64,000 nucleotides of DNA from Limnomonas spitsbergensis (lineage: Eukaryota > Chlorophyta > Chlorophyceae > Chlamydomonadales): positions 1,178,001 to 1,242,000 of the forward strand of contig JAYJMM010000113.1 of the NCBI GenBank assembly GCA_037349105.1. Reading direction: 5' to 3'. Below the pieces are notes generated by a model that ran no database searches, had not been told where the DNA came from, and worked only from the letters and a program-made list of their open reading frames with translations. The position numbers and the translations under genes were made by a program. Below are positions 1 to 10,132 of the stretch, piece by piece; the stretch's first letter is position 1, and every line of letters starts with the position of its first letter.

Positions 1-81
1 TTTTTTCGGTTGACGCCGAAACGGTTTTGTTTCTGTTCGGCCGTTTTTTGTTATTCTTATATCAAACATGGATGGCTTAGC

Positions 82-261
82 ACGGACGTGATTCTTGGCA
101 TAAATCATGATCAAATGACATAGATGGACCACACAGTGGACTGCAGCTAGCCATGGGATATCATGTCTCAAAAGCTTGGCCACACCATTGAGGGTGCCGG
201 TGAAATCGGATGCACCATCGCTTGCAAACCCGACCACTTTCGTATGGTCGAGCTTGTTCAA
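82..261 (-). pseudogene. hAT relic, left partial unit
   Basis: Complete copy of the fragment, with the CxxH box as CVVH (GGACCACACAG on the plus strand near 125). The downstream flank is cut by the window edge. Confidence 0.72.
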
Positions 262-824
262 AGTTCAAAGTTCAAAAAACGTCGGCGACACATCGGCAAA
301 AACGCAGCCAGGCTTCGGCCTTCGGCCGAACCCAACCGTCGATAACTTGCGGCCAACGGCCGCAGTCACCCTTTTTTTCTTTCGGCTCCCGCAGAAAGCC
401 CCTACCAAGACTTTCGGCTTTTATTCTTTTCGTCCCAAAATCTTCGGCCGCCGATCGGCATTAACCTCGCTGTGCCGGACATATCATGATCAACATGTTG
501 TCGTGGGAACCATTGGTCCGCGAAGTATTGAACCGCCCGGGTCGCCTCCTTCAAGGCCGCCTGTTGGGATGTGCCTCACAGCCCGTCCATCATGATATAT
601 AGGTCATCCCTAGAGGGCAGGCTCCGGCGGAATGCCTTTGTATTGTATGCCTTGATATGGTGGTCTAGACACTCCTTCTGAGCTGCGGCTCTATCCTCCG
701 GGGGGGGCATGGCTGATTGGGCGGGGATTGGGAAAGCAGAATGCCGTGCACCGTGGTCGCCGGTGTTGCCCTTGGAGTGAGTCGCGACGGCATCAGCTGC
801 TCCCGCGGAATGGCAATGGATTGC

Positions 825-841
825 GGCCTAGGCGGCCGGCC
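825..841. other. Overlapping rare-cutter palindromes (SfiI, AvrII, FseI type)
   Basis: GGCC-N5-GGCC at 825-837, CCTAGG at 827-832 and GGCCGGCC at 834-841 overlap in one GC-rich block of the body. Present in each unit except 15 and 16, where GCGGCTGGCC removes the SfiI and FseI forms but keeps CCTAGG. Useful as a once-per-unit marker of array structure. Confidence 0.8.
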
Positions 842-950
842 TCCCCCTTTTGGCCCGGGCCACTCAGCTGGTGCTTCAATCTTAACCGGGGCGACGACAG
901 GAAGGCCCCGGAGGTGAATGGCCGCTGGACCGTCAACCATAATAAACGAG

Positions 951-958
951 TATTTATA
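951..958 (-). promoter_or_regulatory. TATAAATA sequence, possible TATA element
   Basis: Minus-strand TATAAATA, followed after 10 nt by the ATG of the proline-rich frame (938-940). Present in beta and most gamma bodies, changed to TATAGATA in alpha bodies and to TATACATA in unit 21. The distance to the ATG is too short for a usual TATA-to-start arrangement, so a promoter role is only a possibility. Confidence 0.2.
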
Positions 959-1428
959 CCATGTATCGTGTGCAAAACAAAGAAGAGAACGTGCAAAGCT
1001 GAATCTGATTTGGCGCAAAAGCGGCAATCTGAAGTCCTGCGCATAGTAGCATGGCCATGATCTCAAACACGAGGAGAGCTGATGAGGATTCAATGAAGCT
1101 TAGTTGGGCACTTCTGTCCTCCATACGGAGCATGACAATACCCAGCCTCGCAACATGTGATAGCCCAGCTCTGAACTGCGACCATGCCAAGGGCTCAGAC
1201 CGGTACATGTATTTATGTAACGAGTTGTAGTTGCGGTCCATTTTGGTCAAGAGTAATCAAGCCAAGTACTGAATGGGACCAATGGAGAAAGTGTTGTCAC
1301 TCGATACTACCGTTATCATGACAGTTGTGTCCTGCCTTCCTTCCCGGTTCCGGAATTCCTGACGTTTCTCGAATGTCGGCCTTAAGGCGGCAGTTAGTCA
1401 CATGCGCGCTCCTTATGTGTTGGCATGA

Positions 1429-1551
1429 GGGAGTCAGGGTCTGCTCAGGGTCAGGGTCTGCAAAGAATCAATGTCCACTTAGGGTCGGGGTCCGTTCAGG
1501 TCCATGGTCCGTTCTGGTGTAGGGTCCGGTCAGGGTCCGGCTTGGGTCAGG
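1429..1551 (+). repeat. Degenerate GGGTC-rich tract with quadruplex potential
   Basis: At least ten G-runs of three or more in about 120 bp, mostly as CAGGGTC, TAGGGTC or GGGGTCC, with one TTAGGGTCGGGG. Present in P0 and units 3-22 at the same place in the body, lost from units 1 and 2 by deletion. Two forms exist: TCTGCAAAGAATC in the left and middle zones, and TCTACTCAAAATC from unit 11 rightward apart from unit 12. It looks like an old simple-sequence expansion. Confidence 0.7.
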
Positions 1552-2090
1552 CACGCCTCTGTTATTTTGCCTACTGCGGCATGGTGAACGCTCGCCATCT
1601 CAGTTGGGACTTCATGCAATCTAGATCCGCACTCCCTTTGGATGAGTGTATCTTGCTGTCATTGAGCAGGTACCGCGAGTACACTCAAGCTGTCCCTTTT
1701 GAAATTGGAATCCTCCGATGGGTCCACTGCCAATCCTGTTTTTTAAACCATGCTTAATGGCGGTCTTTAGGCCGTGCCCCCTAACTCTCCCTGACCTTCT
1801 GATGCAGTGGGGCTCCAAGATTCACGCTCCTCACATCGCACGTCAGGCTCGGAGATCCTCTCAGCTCACGTCACATTGCTACTCAAGAATTGCTTACCTT
1901 CGCACACTCCTAGAACACTTAAAACTTGGACTCAGCAATCCACTGATCCACAACTTTACTTCTGTCAACACTTGGCATACACGCGGTCAGACCATCACCG
2001 TTGATCCAAATGGACATGTAACAATCAATATGGGTTTATAATTCCTCAAATTTGACCGTCTAGTCTCTCCACACGGCTTACCCGGAATTC

Positions 2091-2110
2091 CACTTCCGGG
2101 GCCTTGCTAG
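2091..2110. repeat. CCCGGAA-N6-TTCCGGG inverted repeat in the tail
   Basis: Seven-base arms at 2091-2097 and 2104-2110 with a 6-nt spacer, the same spacer length as the TTTCGG dyads. Found in nearly every tail. One base is lost in the second tails of units 5 and 6, and arms are altered in a few others (unit 17 CACTCCCGGGG). Confidence 0.7.
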
Positions 2111-2268
2111 ATCTTTACTTGGCAACTCTTCAAGTTGAGGGTCGCTGCTAAATGCTATTTTCAGTCTGTTAAGGGCAGAATTTAGCTTTACAAACAAAAA
2201 ATCAGATTCACAGCGCAAACAACGTTAGCATGAACTGGTGACTTAGGCTAGTCAGGCAATAAACGCGT

Positions 2269-2286
2269 TGTCCTTTTTTAAGGACA
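2269..2286. repeat. TGTCCTT-T4-AAGGACA hairpin in the tail
   Basis: Perfect 7-bp stem with a T4 loop, 18 bp in all. Present in most tails. The T run is shortened by one or more in some (near 28875 and 39590), and the stem is hit in the middle tail of unit 9 (near 28300) and in unit 18 (near 52995). If transcribed it would form a small hairpin. The T run could also act as a weak polymerase III stop, but no promoter is visible nearby. Confidence 0.6.
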
Positions 2287-2550
2287 CAGGAAAGGCGCTT
2301 TATATCCTTGGGCGACTTCTTCCTCACGACAGTGACGGACGCCTACGGGTGAGCTCAGTGACTACACGTTGGTCGCAATATTGTACATGTTAGGCTGCTT
2401 TCTGGACTATGGATAAGTAAAGCTTGTTCGGCTATGGGCCTCTCGCCTTAGCTTCCGGGGCGCGCACCGGGAGATCAGGTGGGGGTTCACTGACCGTGTA
2501 TCTTTTGGAGACCCTCACGTGGCCAAGTAAGTTATACGCCCCTTTTTAAG

Positions 2551-2695
2551 TTTCGGATCCAGCCGAAAGTCGTCTTTTGTTTTCGGATACCGCCGAAACT
2601 GCAATTTTTTCCTTCGAACGTCTTGGTCGTTTCTTGGACCATCCGAAGGTCCAAATTTTCTTTCAGCCAATTCCATTTTTCGGTTGACGCCGAAA
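2551..2695. repeat. Cluster of three 18-bp dyads, TTTCGG-N6-CCGAAA
   Basis: Perfect inverted repeats with an exact 6-nt spacer at 2551-2568 (spacer ATCCAG), 2581-2598 (ATACCG) and 2678-2695 (TTGACG). The first two are exactly 30 bp apart. A degenerate member (TTTCGG-N6-CAGAAA) lies further into the body, at 380-397 in P0. The cluster recurs in every unit with at most small changes (for example TTTCGGAATCAGCCGAAA in units 4, 6 and 7). On the minus strand each dyad reads Phe-Arg-x-x-Pro-Lys, which explains the repeating peptides downstream of the hAT relic. Confidence 0.8.
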
Positions 2696-2755
2696 CGGTT
2701 TTGTTTCTGTTCGGCCGTTTTTTGTTATTCTTATATCAAACATGGATGGCTTAGC

Positions 2756-2935
2756 ACGGACGTGATTCTTGGCATAAGTCATGATCAAATGACATAGATG
2801 GGCCACACAGTGGACTGCAGCCAGCCATGGGATATCATGTCTCAAAAGCTTGGCCACACCATTGAGGGTGCCGGTGAAATCGGATGCACCATCGCTTGCA
2901 AACCCGACCACTTTCGTATGGTCGAGCTTGTTCAA
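2756..2935 (-). pseudogene. hAT transposase relic (DUF4371/ZNF862-like catalytic-core fragment), unit 1
   Basis: About 60 codons on the minus strand resemble the RNase-H-like core of hAT transposases of the DUF4371/ZNF862-like group. In order: a KVVGFASDGAS stretch (residues 8-18), an LNGVAKLL helix (24-31), then an HCVAH box (42-46). In hAT proteins the Asp of the SDGAS-type motif is a catalytic acidic residue and a CxxH motif follows it; both are visible here. The family has several hundred residues, so this is only a small piece. A TGA lies two codons upstream, next to a 7-bp microduplication (about 2931-2945), and the frame begins at TTG rather than ATG. Downstream the similarity fades into Lys/Arg-rich sequence encoded by the dyad block. 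Family recognition is from memory of motifs, not a search. Confidence 0.75.
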
Positions 2936-4560
2936 AGTTCACAGTTCAAAAAACGTCGGCGACACATCAGCAAAAACGCAGCCAGGCTTCGGCCTTCGGC
3001 CGAACCCAACCGTCGATAACTTGCGGCCAACGGCCGCAGTCACCCTTTTTTTCTTTCGGCTCCCGCAGAATGCCCCTACCAAGACTTTCGGCTTTTATTC
3101 TTTTCGTCCCAAAATCTTCGGCCGCCGATCGGCATTAACCTCGCTGTGCCGGACATATCATGATCAACATGTTGTCGTGGGAACCATTGGTCCGCGAAGT
3201 ATTGAACCGCCCGGGTCGCCTCCTTCAAGGCCGCGTGTTGGGATGTGCCTCGCAGCCCGTCCATCATGATATATAGGTCATCCCTAGAGGGCAGGCTCCG
3301 GCGGAATGCCTTTGTATTGTATGCCTTGATATGGTGGTCCGGACACTCCTTCTGAGCTGCGGCTCTATCCTCCGGGGGGGGCCTGGCTGATTGGGCGGGG
3401 ATTGGGAAAGCAGAATGCCGTGCACCGTGGTCGCCGGTGTTGCCCTTGGAGTGAGTCGCGACGGCATCAGCTGCTCCCGCGGAATGGCAATGGATTGCGG
3501 CCTAGGCGGCCGGCCTCCCCCTTTTGGCCCGGGCCACTCAGCTGGTGCTTCAATCTTAACAGGGGCGGTCTTTAGGCCGTGCCCCCTAACTCTCCCTGAC
3601 CTTTTGATGCAGTGGGGCTCCAAGATTCACGCTCCTCACATCGCACGTCAGGCTCGGAGATCCTCTCAGCTCACGTCACATTGCTACTCAAGAATTGCTT
3701 ACCTTCGCACACTCCTAGAACACTTAAAACTTGGACTCAGCAATCCACTGATCCACAACTTTACTTCTGTCAACACTTGGCATACACGCGGTCAGACCAT
3801 CACCGTTGATCCAAATGGACATGTAACAATCAATATGGGTTTATAATTCCTCAAATTTGACCGTCTAGTCTCTCCACACGGCTTACCCGGAATTCCACTT
3901 CCGGGGCCTTGCTAGATCTTTACTTGGCAACTCTTCAAGTTAAGTATCGCTGCTAAATGCTATTTTCAGTCTGTTAAGGGCAGAATTTAGCTTTACAAAC
4001 AAAAAATCAGATTCACAGCGCAAACAACGTTAGCATGAACTGGTGACTTAGGCTAGTCAGGCAATAAACGCGTTGTCCTTTTTTAAGGACACAGGAAAGG
4101 CGCTTTATATCCTTGGGCGACTTCTTCCTCACGACAGTGACGGACGCCTACGGGTGAGCTCAGTGACTACACGTTGGTCGCAATATTGTACATGTTAGGC
4201 TGCTTTCTGGACTATGGATAAGTAAAGCTTGTTCGGCTATGGGCCTCTCGCCTTAGCTTCCGGGGCGCGCACCGGGAGATCAGGTGGGGGTTCACTGACC
4301 GTGTATCTTTTGGAGACCCTCACGTGGCCAAGTAAGTTATACGCCCCTTTTTAAGTTTCGGATCCAGCCGAAAGTCGTCTTTTGTTTTCGGATACCGCCG
4401 AAACTGCAATTTTTTCCTTCGAACGTCTTGGTCGTTTCTTGGACCATCCGAAGGTCCAAATTTTCTTTCAGCCAATTCCATTTTTCGGTTGACGCCGAAA
4501 CGGTTTTGTTTCTGTTCGGCCGTTTTTTGTTATTCTTATATCAAACATGGATGGCTTAGC

Positions 4561-4740
4561 ACGGACGTGATTCTTGGCATAAGTCATGATCAAATGACAT
4601 AGATGGGCCACACAGTGGACTGCAGCCAGCCATGGGATATCATGTCTCAAAAGCTTGGCCACACCATTGAGGGTGCCGGTGAAATCGGATGCACCATCGC
4701 TTGCAAACCCGACCACTTTCGTATGGTCGAGCTTGTTCAA
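4561..4740 (-). pseudogene. hAT relic, unit 2
   Basis: Identical at protein level to the unit 1 copy (CVAH box, Thr in IMTYAKNH), in agreement with the close relation of units 1 and 2. Confidence 0.74.
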
Positions 4741-4880
4741 AGTTCACAGTTCAAAAAACGTCGGCGACACATCAGCAAAAACGCAGCCAGGCTTCGGCCT
4801 TCGGCCGAACCCAACCGTCGATAACTTGCGGCCAACGGCCGCAGTCACCCTTTTTTTCTTTCGGCTCCCGCAGAATGCCC

Positions 4881-5189
4881 CTACCAAGACTTTCGGCTTT
4901 TATTATTTTCGTCCCAAAATCTTCGGCCGCCGATCGGCATTAACCTCGCTGTGCCGGACATATCATGATCAACATGTTGTCGTGGGAACCATTGGTCCGC
5001 GAAGTATTGAACCGCCCGGGTCGCCTCCTTCAAGGCCGCGTGTTGGGATGTGCCTCGCAGCCCGTCCATCATGATATATAGGTCATCCCTAGAGGGCAGG
5101 CTCCGGCGGAATGCCTTTGTATTGTATGCCTTGATATGGTGGTCCGGACACTCCTTCTGAGCTGCGGCTCTATCCTCCGGGGGGGGCAT
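4881..5189 (-). pseudogene. 102-codon minus-strand frame starting at the C8 tract (unit 2 copy)
   Basis: Starts at an ATG directly before the C8 run (5179-5186 on the plus strand) and runs through KECPDHHIKAYNTKAF and MDGLRGTSQHAALKEA to a Trp/Lys-rich end. Intact 102-codon copies are also at 48439-48747, 51120-51428, 53805-54113, 56484-56792 and 59165-59473. The overlapping proline-rich frame lies one register away: one extra C in the tract would join the two. The encoded sequence looks less low-complexity than the other frames. I recognise no family. It lies between the proline-rich frame and the hAT core on the same strand. Confidence 0.3.
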
Positions 5190-5740
5190 GGCTGATTGGG
5201 CGGGGATTGGGAAAGCAGAATGCCGTGCACCGTGGTCGCCGGTGTTGCCCTTGGAGTGAGTCGCGACGGCATCATCTGCTCCCGCGGAATGGCAATGGAT
5301 TGCGGCCTAGGCGGCCGGCCTCCCCCTTTTGGCCCGGGCCACTCAGCTGGTGCTTCAATCTTAACAGGGGCGACGACAGGAAGGCCCCGGAGGTGAATGG
5401 CCGGGTCAGGCACGCCTCTGTTATTTTGCCTACTGCGGCATGGTGAACGCTCGCCATCTCAGTTGGGACTTCATGCAATCTAGATCCGCACTCCCCTTGG
5501 ATCAGTGTACCTTGCTGTCATTGAGCAGGTACCGCGATTACACTCAAGCTGTCCCTTTTGAAATTGGAATCCTCCGATGGGTCCACTGCCAATCCTGTTT
5601 TTTAAACCATGCTTAATGGCGGTCTTTAGGCCGTGCCCCCTAACTCTCCCTGACCTTCTGATGCAGTGGGCTCCAAGATTCACGCTCCTCACATCGCACG
5701 TCAGGCTCGGAGATCCTCTCAGCTCACGTCACGTTGCTAC

Positions 5741-6882
5741 TCAAGAATTGCTTACCTTCGCACAATCCTAGAACACTTAAAACTTGGACTCAGCAATCCA
5801 CTGATCCACAACTTTACTTCTGTCAACACTTGGCATACACGCGGTCAGACCATCACCGTTGATCCAAATGCACATGTAACAATCAATATGGGTTTATAAT
5901 TCCTCATATTTGACCGTCTAGTCTCTCCACACGGCTTACCCGGAATTCCACTTCCGGGGCCTTGCTAGATCTTTACTTGGCAATTCTTCAAGTTAAGTAT
6001 CGCTGCTAAATGCTATTTTCAGTCTGTTAAGGGCAGAATTTAGCTTTACAAACAAAAAATCAGATTCACAGCGCAAACAACGTAAGCATGAACTGGTGAC
6101 TGAGGCTAGTCAGGCAAAAACCGTGTTGTCCTTTTTTAAGGACACAGGAAAGGCGCTTTATATCCTTGGGCGACTTCTTCCTCACGACAGTGACGGACGC
6201 CTACGGGTGAGCTCAGTGACTACACGTTGGTCACAATATTGTACATGTTAGGCTGCTTTCTTGACTATGGATAAGTAAAGCTTGCTCGGCTATGGGCCTC
6301 TCGCCTTAGCTTCAAGAATTGCTTACCTTCGCACAATCCTAGAACACTTAAAACTTGGACTCAGCAATCCACTGATCCACAACTTTACTTCTGTCAACAC
6401 TTGGCATACACGCGGTCAGACCATCACCGTTGATCCAAATGCACATGTAACAATCAATATGGGTTTATAATTCCTCAAATTTGACCGTCTAGTCTCTCCA
6501 CACGGCTTACCCGGAATTCCACTTCCGGGGCCTTGCTAGATCTTTACTTGGCAACTCTTCAAGTTGAGGGTCGCTGCTAAATGCTATTTTCAGTCTGTTA
6601 AGGGCAGAATTTAGCTTTACAAACAAAAAATCAGATTCACAGCGCAAACAACGTTAGCATGAACTGGTGACTGAGGCTAGTCAGGCAAAAACCGCGTTGT
6701 CCTTTTTTAAGGACACAGGAAAGGCGCTTTATATCCGTGGGCGACTTCTTCCTCACGACAGTGACGGACGCCTACGGGTGAGCTCAGTGACTACACGTTG
6801 GTCGCAAGATTGTACATGTTAGGCTGCTTTCTTGACTATGGATAAGTAAAGCTTGTTCGGCTATGGGCCTCTCGCCTTAGCT
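5741..6882 (+). repeat. Tail module duplicated x2 in unit 2
   Basis: Copies at 5741-6311 and 6312-6882, each 571 bp from TCAAGAATTGC to GCCTTAGCT. At the internal joint GCCTTAGCT is followed by TCAAGAATT; at the outer end the same bases are followed by TCCGGGG. Copy 1 has the inner-copy markers ACCGTGTTG, GTCACAATATT and GCTTGCTCGG. Confidence 0.95.
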
Positions 6883-7190
6883 TCCGGGGCGCGCACCGGG
6901 AGATCACGTGGGGATTCACTTACCGTGTATCTTTTGGAGACCCTCACGTGGCCAAGTAAGTTATACGCCCCTTTTTAAGTTTCGGATCCAGCCGAAAGTC
7001 GTCTTTTCTTTTCGGATACCGCCGAAACTGCCATTTTTTCCTTCGAACGTCTTGGTCGGTCGTTTCTTGGACCATCCGAAGGTCCAATTTTTCTTTCAGC
7101 CAATTCCATTTTTTTCGGTTGACGCCGAAACGGTTTTGTTTCTGTTCGGCCGTTTTTTGTTATTCTTATATCAAACATGGATGGCTTAGC

Positions 7191-7370
7191 ACGGACGTGA
7201 TTCTTGGCATAAATCATGATCAAATGACATAGATGGACCACACAGTGGACTGCAGCTAGCCATGGGATATCATGTCTCAAAAGCTTGGCCACACCATTGA
7301 GGGTGCCGGTGAAATCGGATGCACCATCGCTTGCAAACCCGACCACTTTCGTATGGTCGAGCTTGTTCAA
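7191..7370 (-). pseudogene. hAT relic, unit 3
   Basis: CVVH form with Ile in IMIYAKNH. This is the commonest version in the left and middle zones. Confidence 0.74.
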
Positions 7371-8990
7371 AGTTCAAAGTTCAAAAAACGTCGGCGACAC
7401 ATCGGCAAAAACGCAGCCAGGCTTCGGCCTTCGGCCGAACCCAACCGTCGATAACTTGCGGCCAACGGCCGCAGTCACCCTTTTTTTCTTTCGGCTCCCG
7501 CAGAAAGCCCCTACCGGGACTTTCGGCTTTTATTCTTTTCGTCCCAAAATCTTCGGCCGCCGATCGGCATTAACCTCGCTGTGCCGGACATATCATGATC
7601 AACATGTTGTCGTGGGAACCATTGGTCCGCGAAGTATTGAACCGCCCGGGTCGCCTCCTTCAAGGCCGCCTGTTGGGATGTGCCTCACAGCCCGTCCATC
7701 ATGATATATAGGTCATCCCTAGAGGGCAGGCTCCGGCGGAATGCCTTTGTATTGTATGCCTTGATATGGTGGTCTAGACACTCCTTCTGAGCTGCGGCTC
7801 TATCCTCCGGGGGGGGCATGGCTGATTGGGCGGGGATTGGGAAAGCAGAATGCCGTGCACCGTGGTCGCCGGTGTTGCCCTTGGAGTGAGTCGCGACGGC
7901 ATCAGCTGCTCCCGCGGAATGGCAATGGATTGCGGCCTAGGCGGCCGGCCTCCCCCTTTTGGCCCGGGCCACTCAGCTGGTGCTTCAATCTTAACCGGGG
8001 CGACGACAGGAAGGCCCCGGAGGTGAATGGCCGCTGGACCGTCAACCATAATAAACGAGTATTTATACCATGTATCGTGTGCAAAACAAAGAAGAGAACG
8101 TGCAAAGCTGAATCTGATTTGGCGCAAAAGCGGCAATCTGAAGTCCTGCGCACAGTAGCATGGCCATGATCTCAAACACGAGGAGAGCTGATGAGGATTC
8201 AATGAAGCTTAGTTGGGCACTTCTGTCCTCCATACGGAGCATGACAATACCCAGCCTCGCAACATGTGATAGCCCAGCTCTGAACTGCGACCATGCCAAG
8301 GGCTCAGACCGGTACATGTATTTATGTAACGAGTTGTAGTTGCGGTCCATTTTGGTCAAGAGTAATCAAGCCAAGTACTGAATGGGACCAATGGAGAAAG
8401 TGTTGTCACTCGATACTACCGTTATCATGACAGTTGTGTCCTGCCTTCCTTCCCGGTTCCGGAATTCCTGACGTTTCTCGAATGTCGGCCTTAAGGCGGC
8501 AGTTAGTCACATGCGCGCTCCTTATGTGTTGGCATGAGGGAGTCAGGGTCTGCTCAGGGTCAGGGTCTGCAAAGAATCAATGTCCACTTAGGGTCGGGGT
8601 CCGTTCAGGTCCATGGTCCGTTCTGGTGTAGGGTCCGGTCAGGGTCCGGCTTGGGTCAGGCACGCCTCTGTTATTTTGCCTACTGCGGCATGGTGAACGC
8701 TCGCCATCTCAGTTGGGACTTCATGCAATCTAGATCCGCACTCCCCTTGGATCAGTGTACCTTGCTGTCATTGAGCAGGTACCGCGATTACACTCAAGCT
8801 GTCCCTTTTGAAATTGGAATCCTCCGATGGGTCCACTGCCAATCCTGTTTTTTAAACCATGCTTAATGGCGGTCTTTAGGCCGTGCCCCCTAACTCTCCC
8901 TGACCTTCTGATGCAGTGGGCTCCAAGATTCACGCTCCTCACATCGCACGTCAGGCTCGGAGATCCTCTCAGCTCACGTCACGTTGCTAC

Positions 8991-10132
8991 TCAAGAATTG
9001 CTTACCTTCGCACAATCCTAGAACACTTAAAACTTGGACTCAGCAATCCACTGATCCACAACTTTACTTCTGTCAACACTTGGCATACACGCGGTCAGAC
9101 CATCACCGTTGATCCAAATGCACATGTAACAATCAATATGGGTTTATAATTCCTCATATTTGACCGTCTAGTCTCTCCACACGGCTTACCCGGAATTCCA
9201 CTTCCGGGGCCTTGCTAGATCTTTACTTGGCAATTCTTCAAGTTAAGTATCGCTGCTAAATGCTATTTTCAGTCTGTTAAGGGCAGAATTTAGCTTTACA
9301 AACAAAAAATCAGATTCACAGCGCAAACAACGTAAGCATGAACTGGTGACTGAGGCTAGTCAGGCAAAAACCGTGTTGTCCTTTTTTAAGGACACAGGAA
9401 AGGCGCTTTATATCCTTGGGCGACTTCTTCCTCACGACAGTGACGGACGCCTACGGGTGAGCTCAGTGACTACACGTTGGTCACAATATTGTACATGTTA
9501 GGCTGCTTTCTTGACTATGGATAAGTAAAGCTTGCTCGGCTATGGGCCTCTCGCCTTAGCTTCAAGAATTGCTTACCTTCGCACAATCCTAGAACACTTA
9601 AAACTTGGACTCAGCAATCCACTGATCCACAACTTTACTTCTGTCAACACTTGGCATACACGCGGTCAGACCATCACCGTTGATCCAAATGCACATGTAA
9701 CAATCAATATGGGTTTATAATTCCTCAAATTTGACCGTCTAGTCTCTCCACACGGCTTACCCGGAATTCCACTTCCGGGGCCTTGCTAGATCTTTACTTG
9801 GCAACTCTTCAAGTTGAGGGTCGCTGCTAAATGCTATTTTCAGTCTGTTAAGGGCAGAATTTAGCTTTACAAACAAAAAATCAGATTCACAGCGCAAACA
9901 ACGTTAGCATGAACTGGTGACTGAGGCTAGTCAGGCAAAAACCGCGTTGTCCTTTTTTAAGGACACAGGAAAGGCGCTTTATATCCGTGGGCGACTTCTT
10001 CCTCACGACAGTGACGGACGCCTACGGGTGAGCTCAGTGACTACACGTTGGTCGCAAGATTGTACATGTTAGGCTGCTTTCTTGACTATGGATAAGTAAA
10101 GCTTGTTCGGCTATGGGCCTCTCGCCTTAGCT
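8991..10132 (+). repeat. Tail module duplicated x2 in unit 3
   Basis: Copies at 8991-9561 and 9562-10132. Same joint and same inner-copy markers as in unit 2; the two units appear to be copies of one event. Confidence 0.95.

Larger units (their letters stand above)
1..2453 (+). repeat. Partial unit at left edge (P0), beta haplotype, one tail
   Basis: Lacks roughly the first 220 bp of the body because the window opens inside the unit. The body is of the beta type (CTCCCGCGG near 800, GGCGACGACAGG near 891). A single 571-bp tail occupies 1883-2453. It is the reference copy here for the G-rich tract, dyads and restriction-site cluster. Confidence 0.95.
2454..4258 (+). repeat. Unit 1, deletion derivative (1805 bp)
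   Basis: Shorter than the standard monomer by 875 bp. At 3563-3567 the sequence jumps from the GGGGCG that ends at 893 in the P0 copy to the GGCGGTC at 1759 of that copy, removing about 869 bp. The shared GGCG at the joint is a microhomology. The G-rich tract and the 121-codon frame are lost. Tail at 3688-4258. Confidence 0.93.
4259..6882 (+). repeat. Unit 2, deletion of about 620 bp plus a doubled tail
   Basis: At about 5401-5404 the sequence goes from GAATGGCC (P0 equivalent 924) straight to GGGTCAGGC (P0 equivalent 1545). This loses about 620 bp, including the G-rich tract. Tails lie at 5741-6311 and 6312-6882. From about 5405 onward it shares private variants with unit 3 (CCGCGATTAC, GCAGTGGGCTCC). 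Confidence 0.93.
6883..10132 (+). repeat. Unit 3, beta body, two tails (3250 bp)
   Basis: Full-length body closely matching P0. Tails at 8991-9561 and 9562-10132. Its right part matches unit 2 at an offset of 3250 bp, including the one-base loss in GCAGTGGGCTCC. Confidence 0.95.

Noticed and set aside
163..595. Overlapping plus-strand frames of 60-139 codons, recurring in every unit
   Set aside because: They lie antisense to the hAT relic and dyad block, overlap one another in different registers, change length between units through indels, and show no recognisable domain.
793..1044. Possible BED-type zinc finger in an 83-codon minus-strand frame (CRFC followed by His pairs)
   Set aside because: Only the CxxC and two His are present, the aromatic BED residues are missing, and it overlaps two other open frames. 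Too weak to call.
717..1060. Plus-strand frames of 66 and 110 codons in the GC-rich part of the body
   Set aside because: Shadow frames of a GC-rich stretch that is open on both strands. No domain, and replacement changes accumulate between units.
1429..1551. True telomeric repeat
   Set aside because: Only one TTAGGG occurs. The G-runs are irregularly spaced and embedded in the body, so it is not a telomere.
1718..2041. 107-codon plus-strand frame spanning the body-tail border
   Set aside because: Its 3' part is repeated with every extra tail as a frame starting in unrelated sequence (for example 6282-6470). No family resemblance, so a chance open frame.
2021..2453. LTR or terminal inverted repeats marking the 571-bp tail as a mobile element
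   Set aside because: Tail ends (TCAAGAATT and GCCTTAGCT) are not inverted repeats, there is no target-site duplication, and the tail is never found away from its place in the unit.
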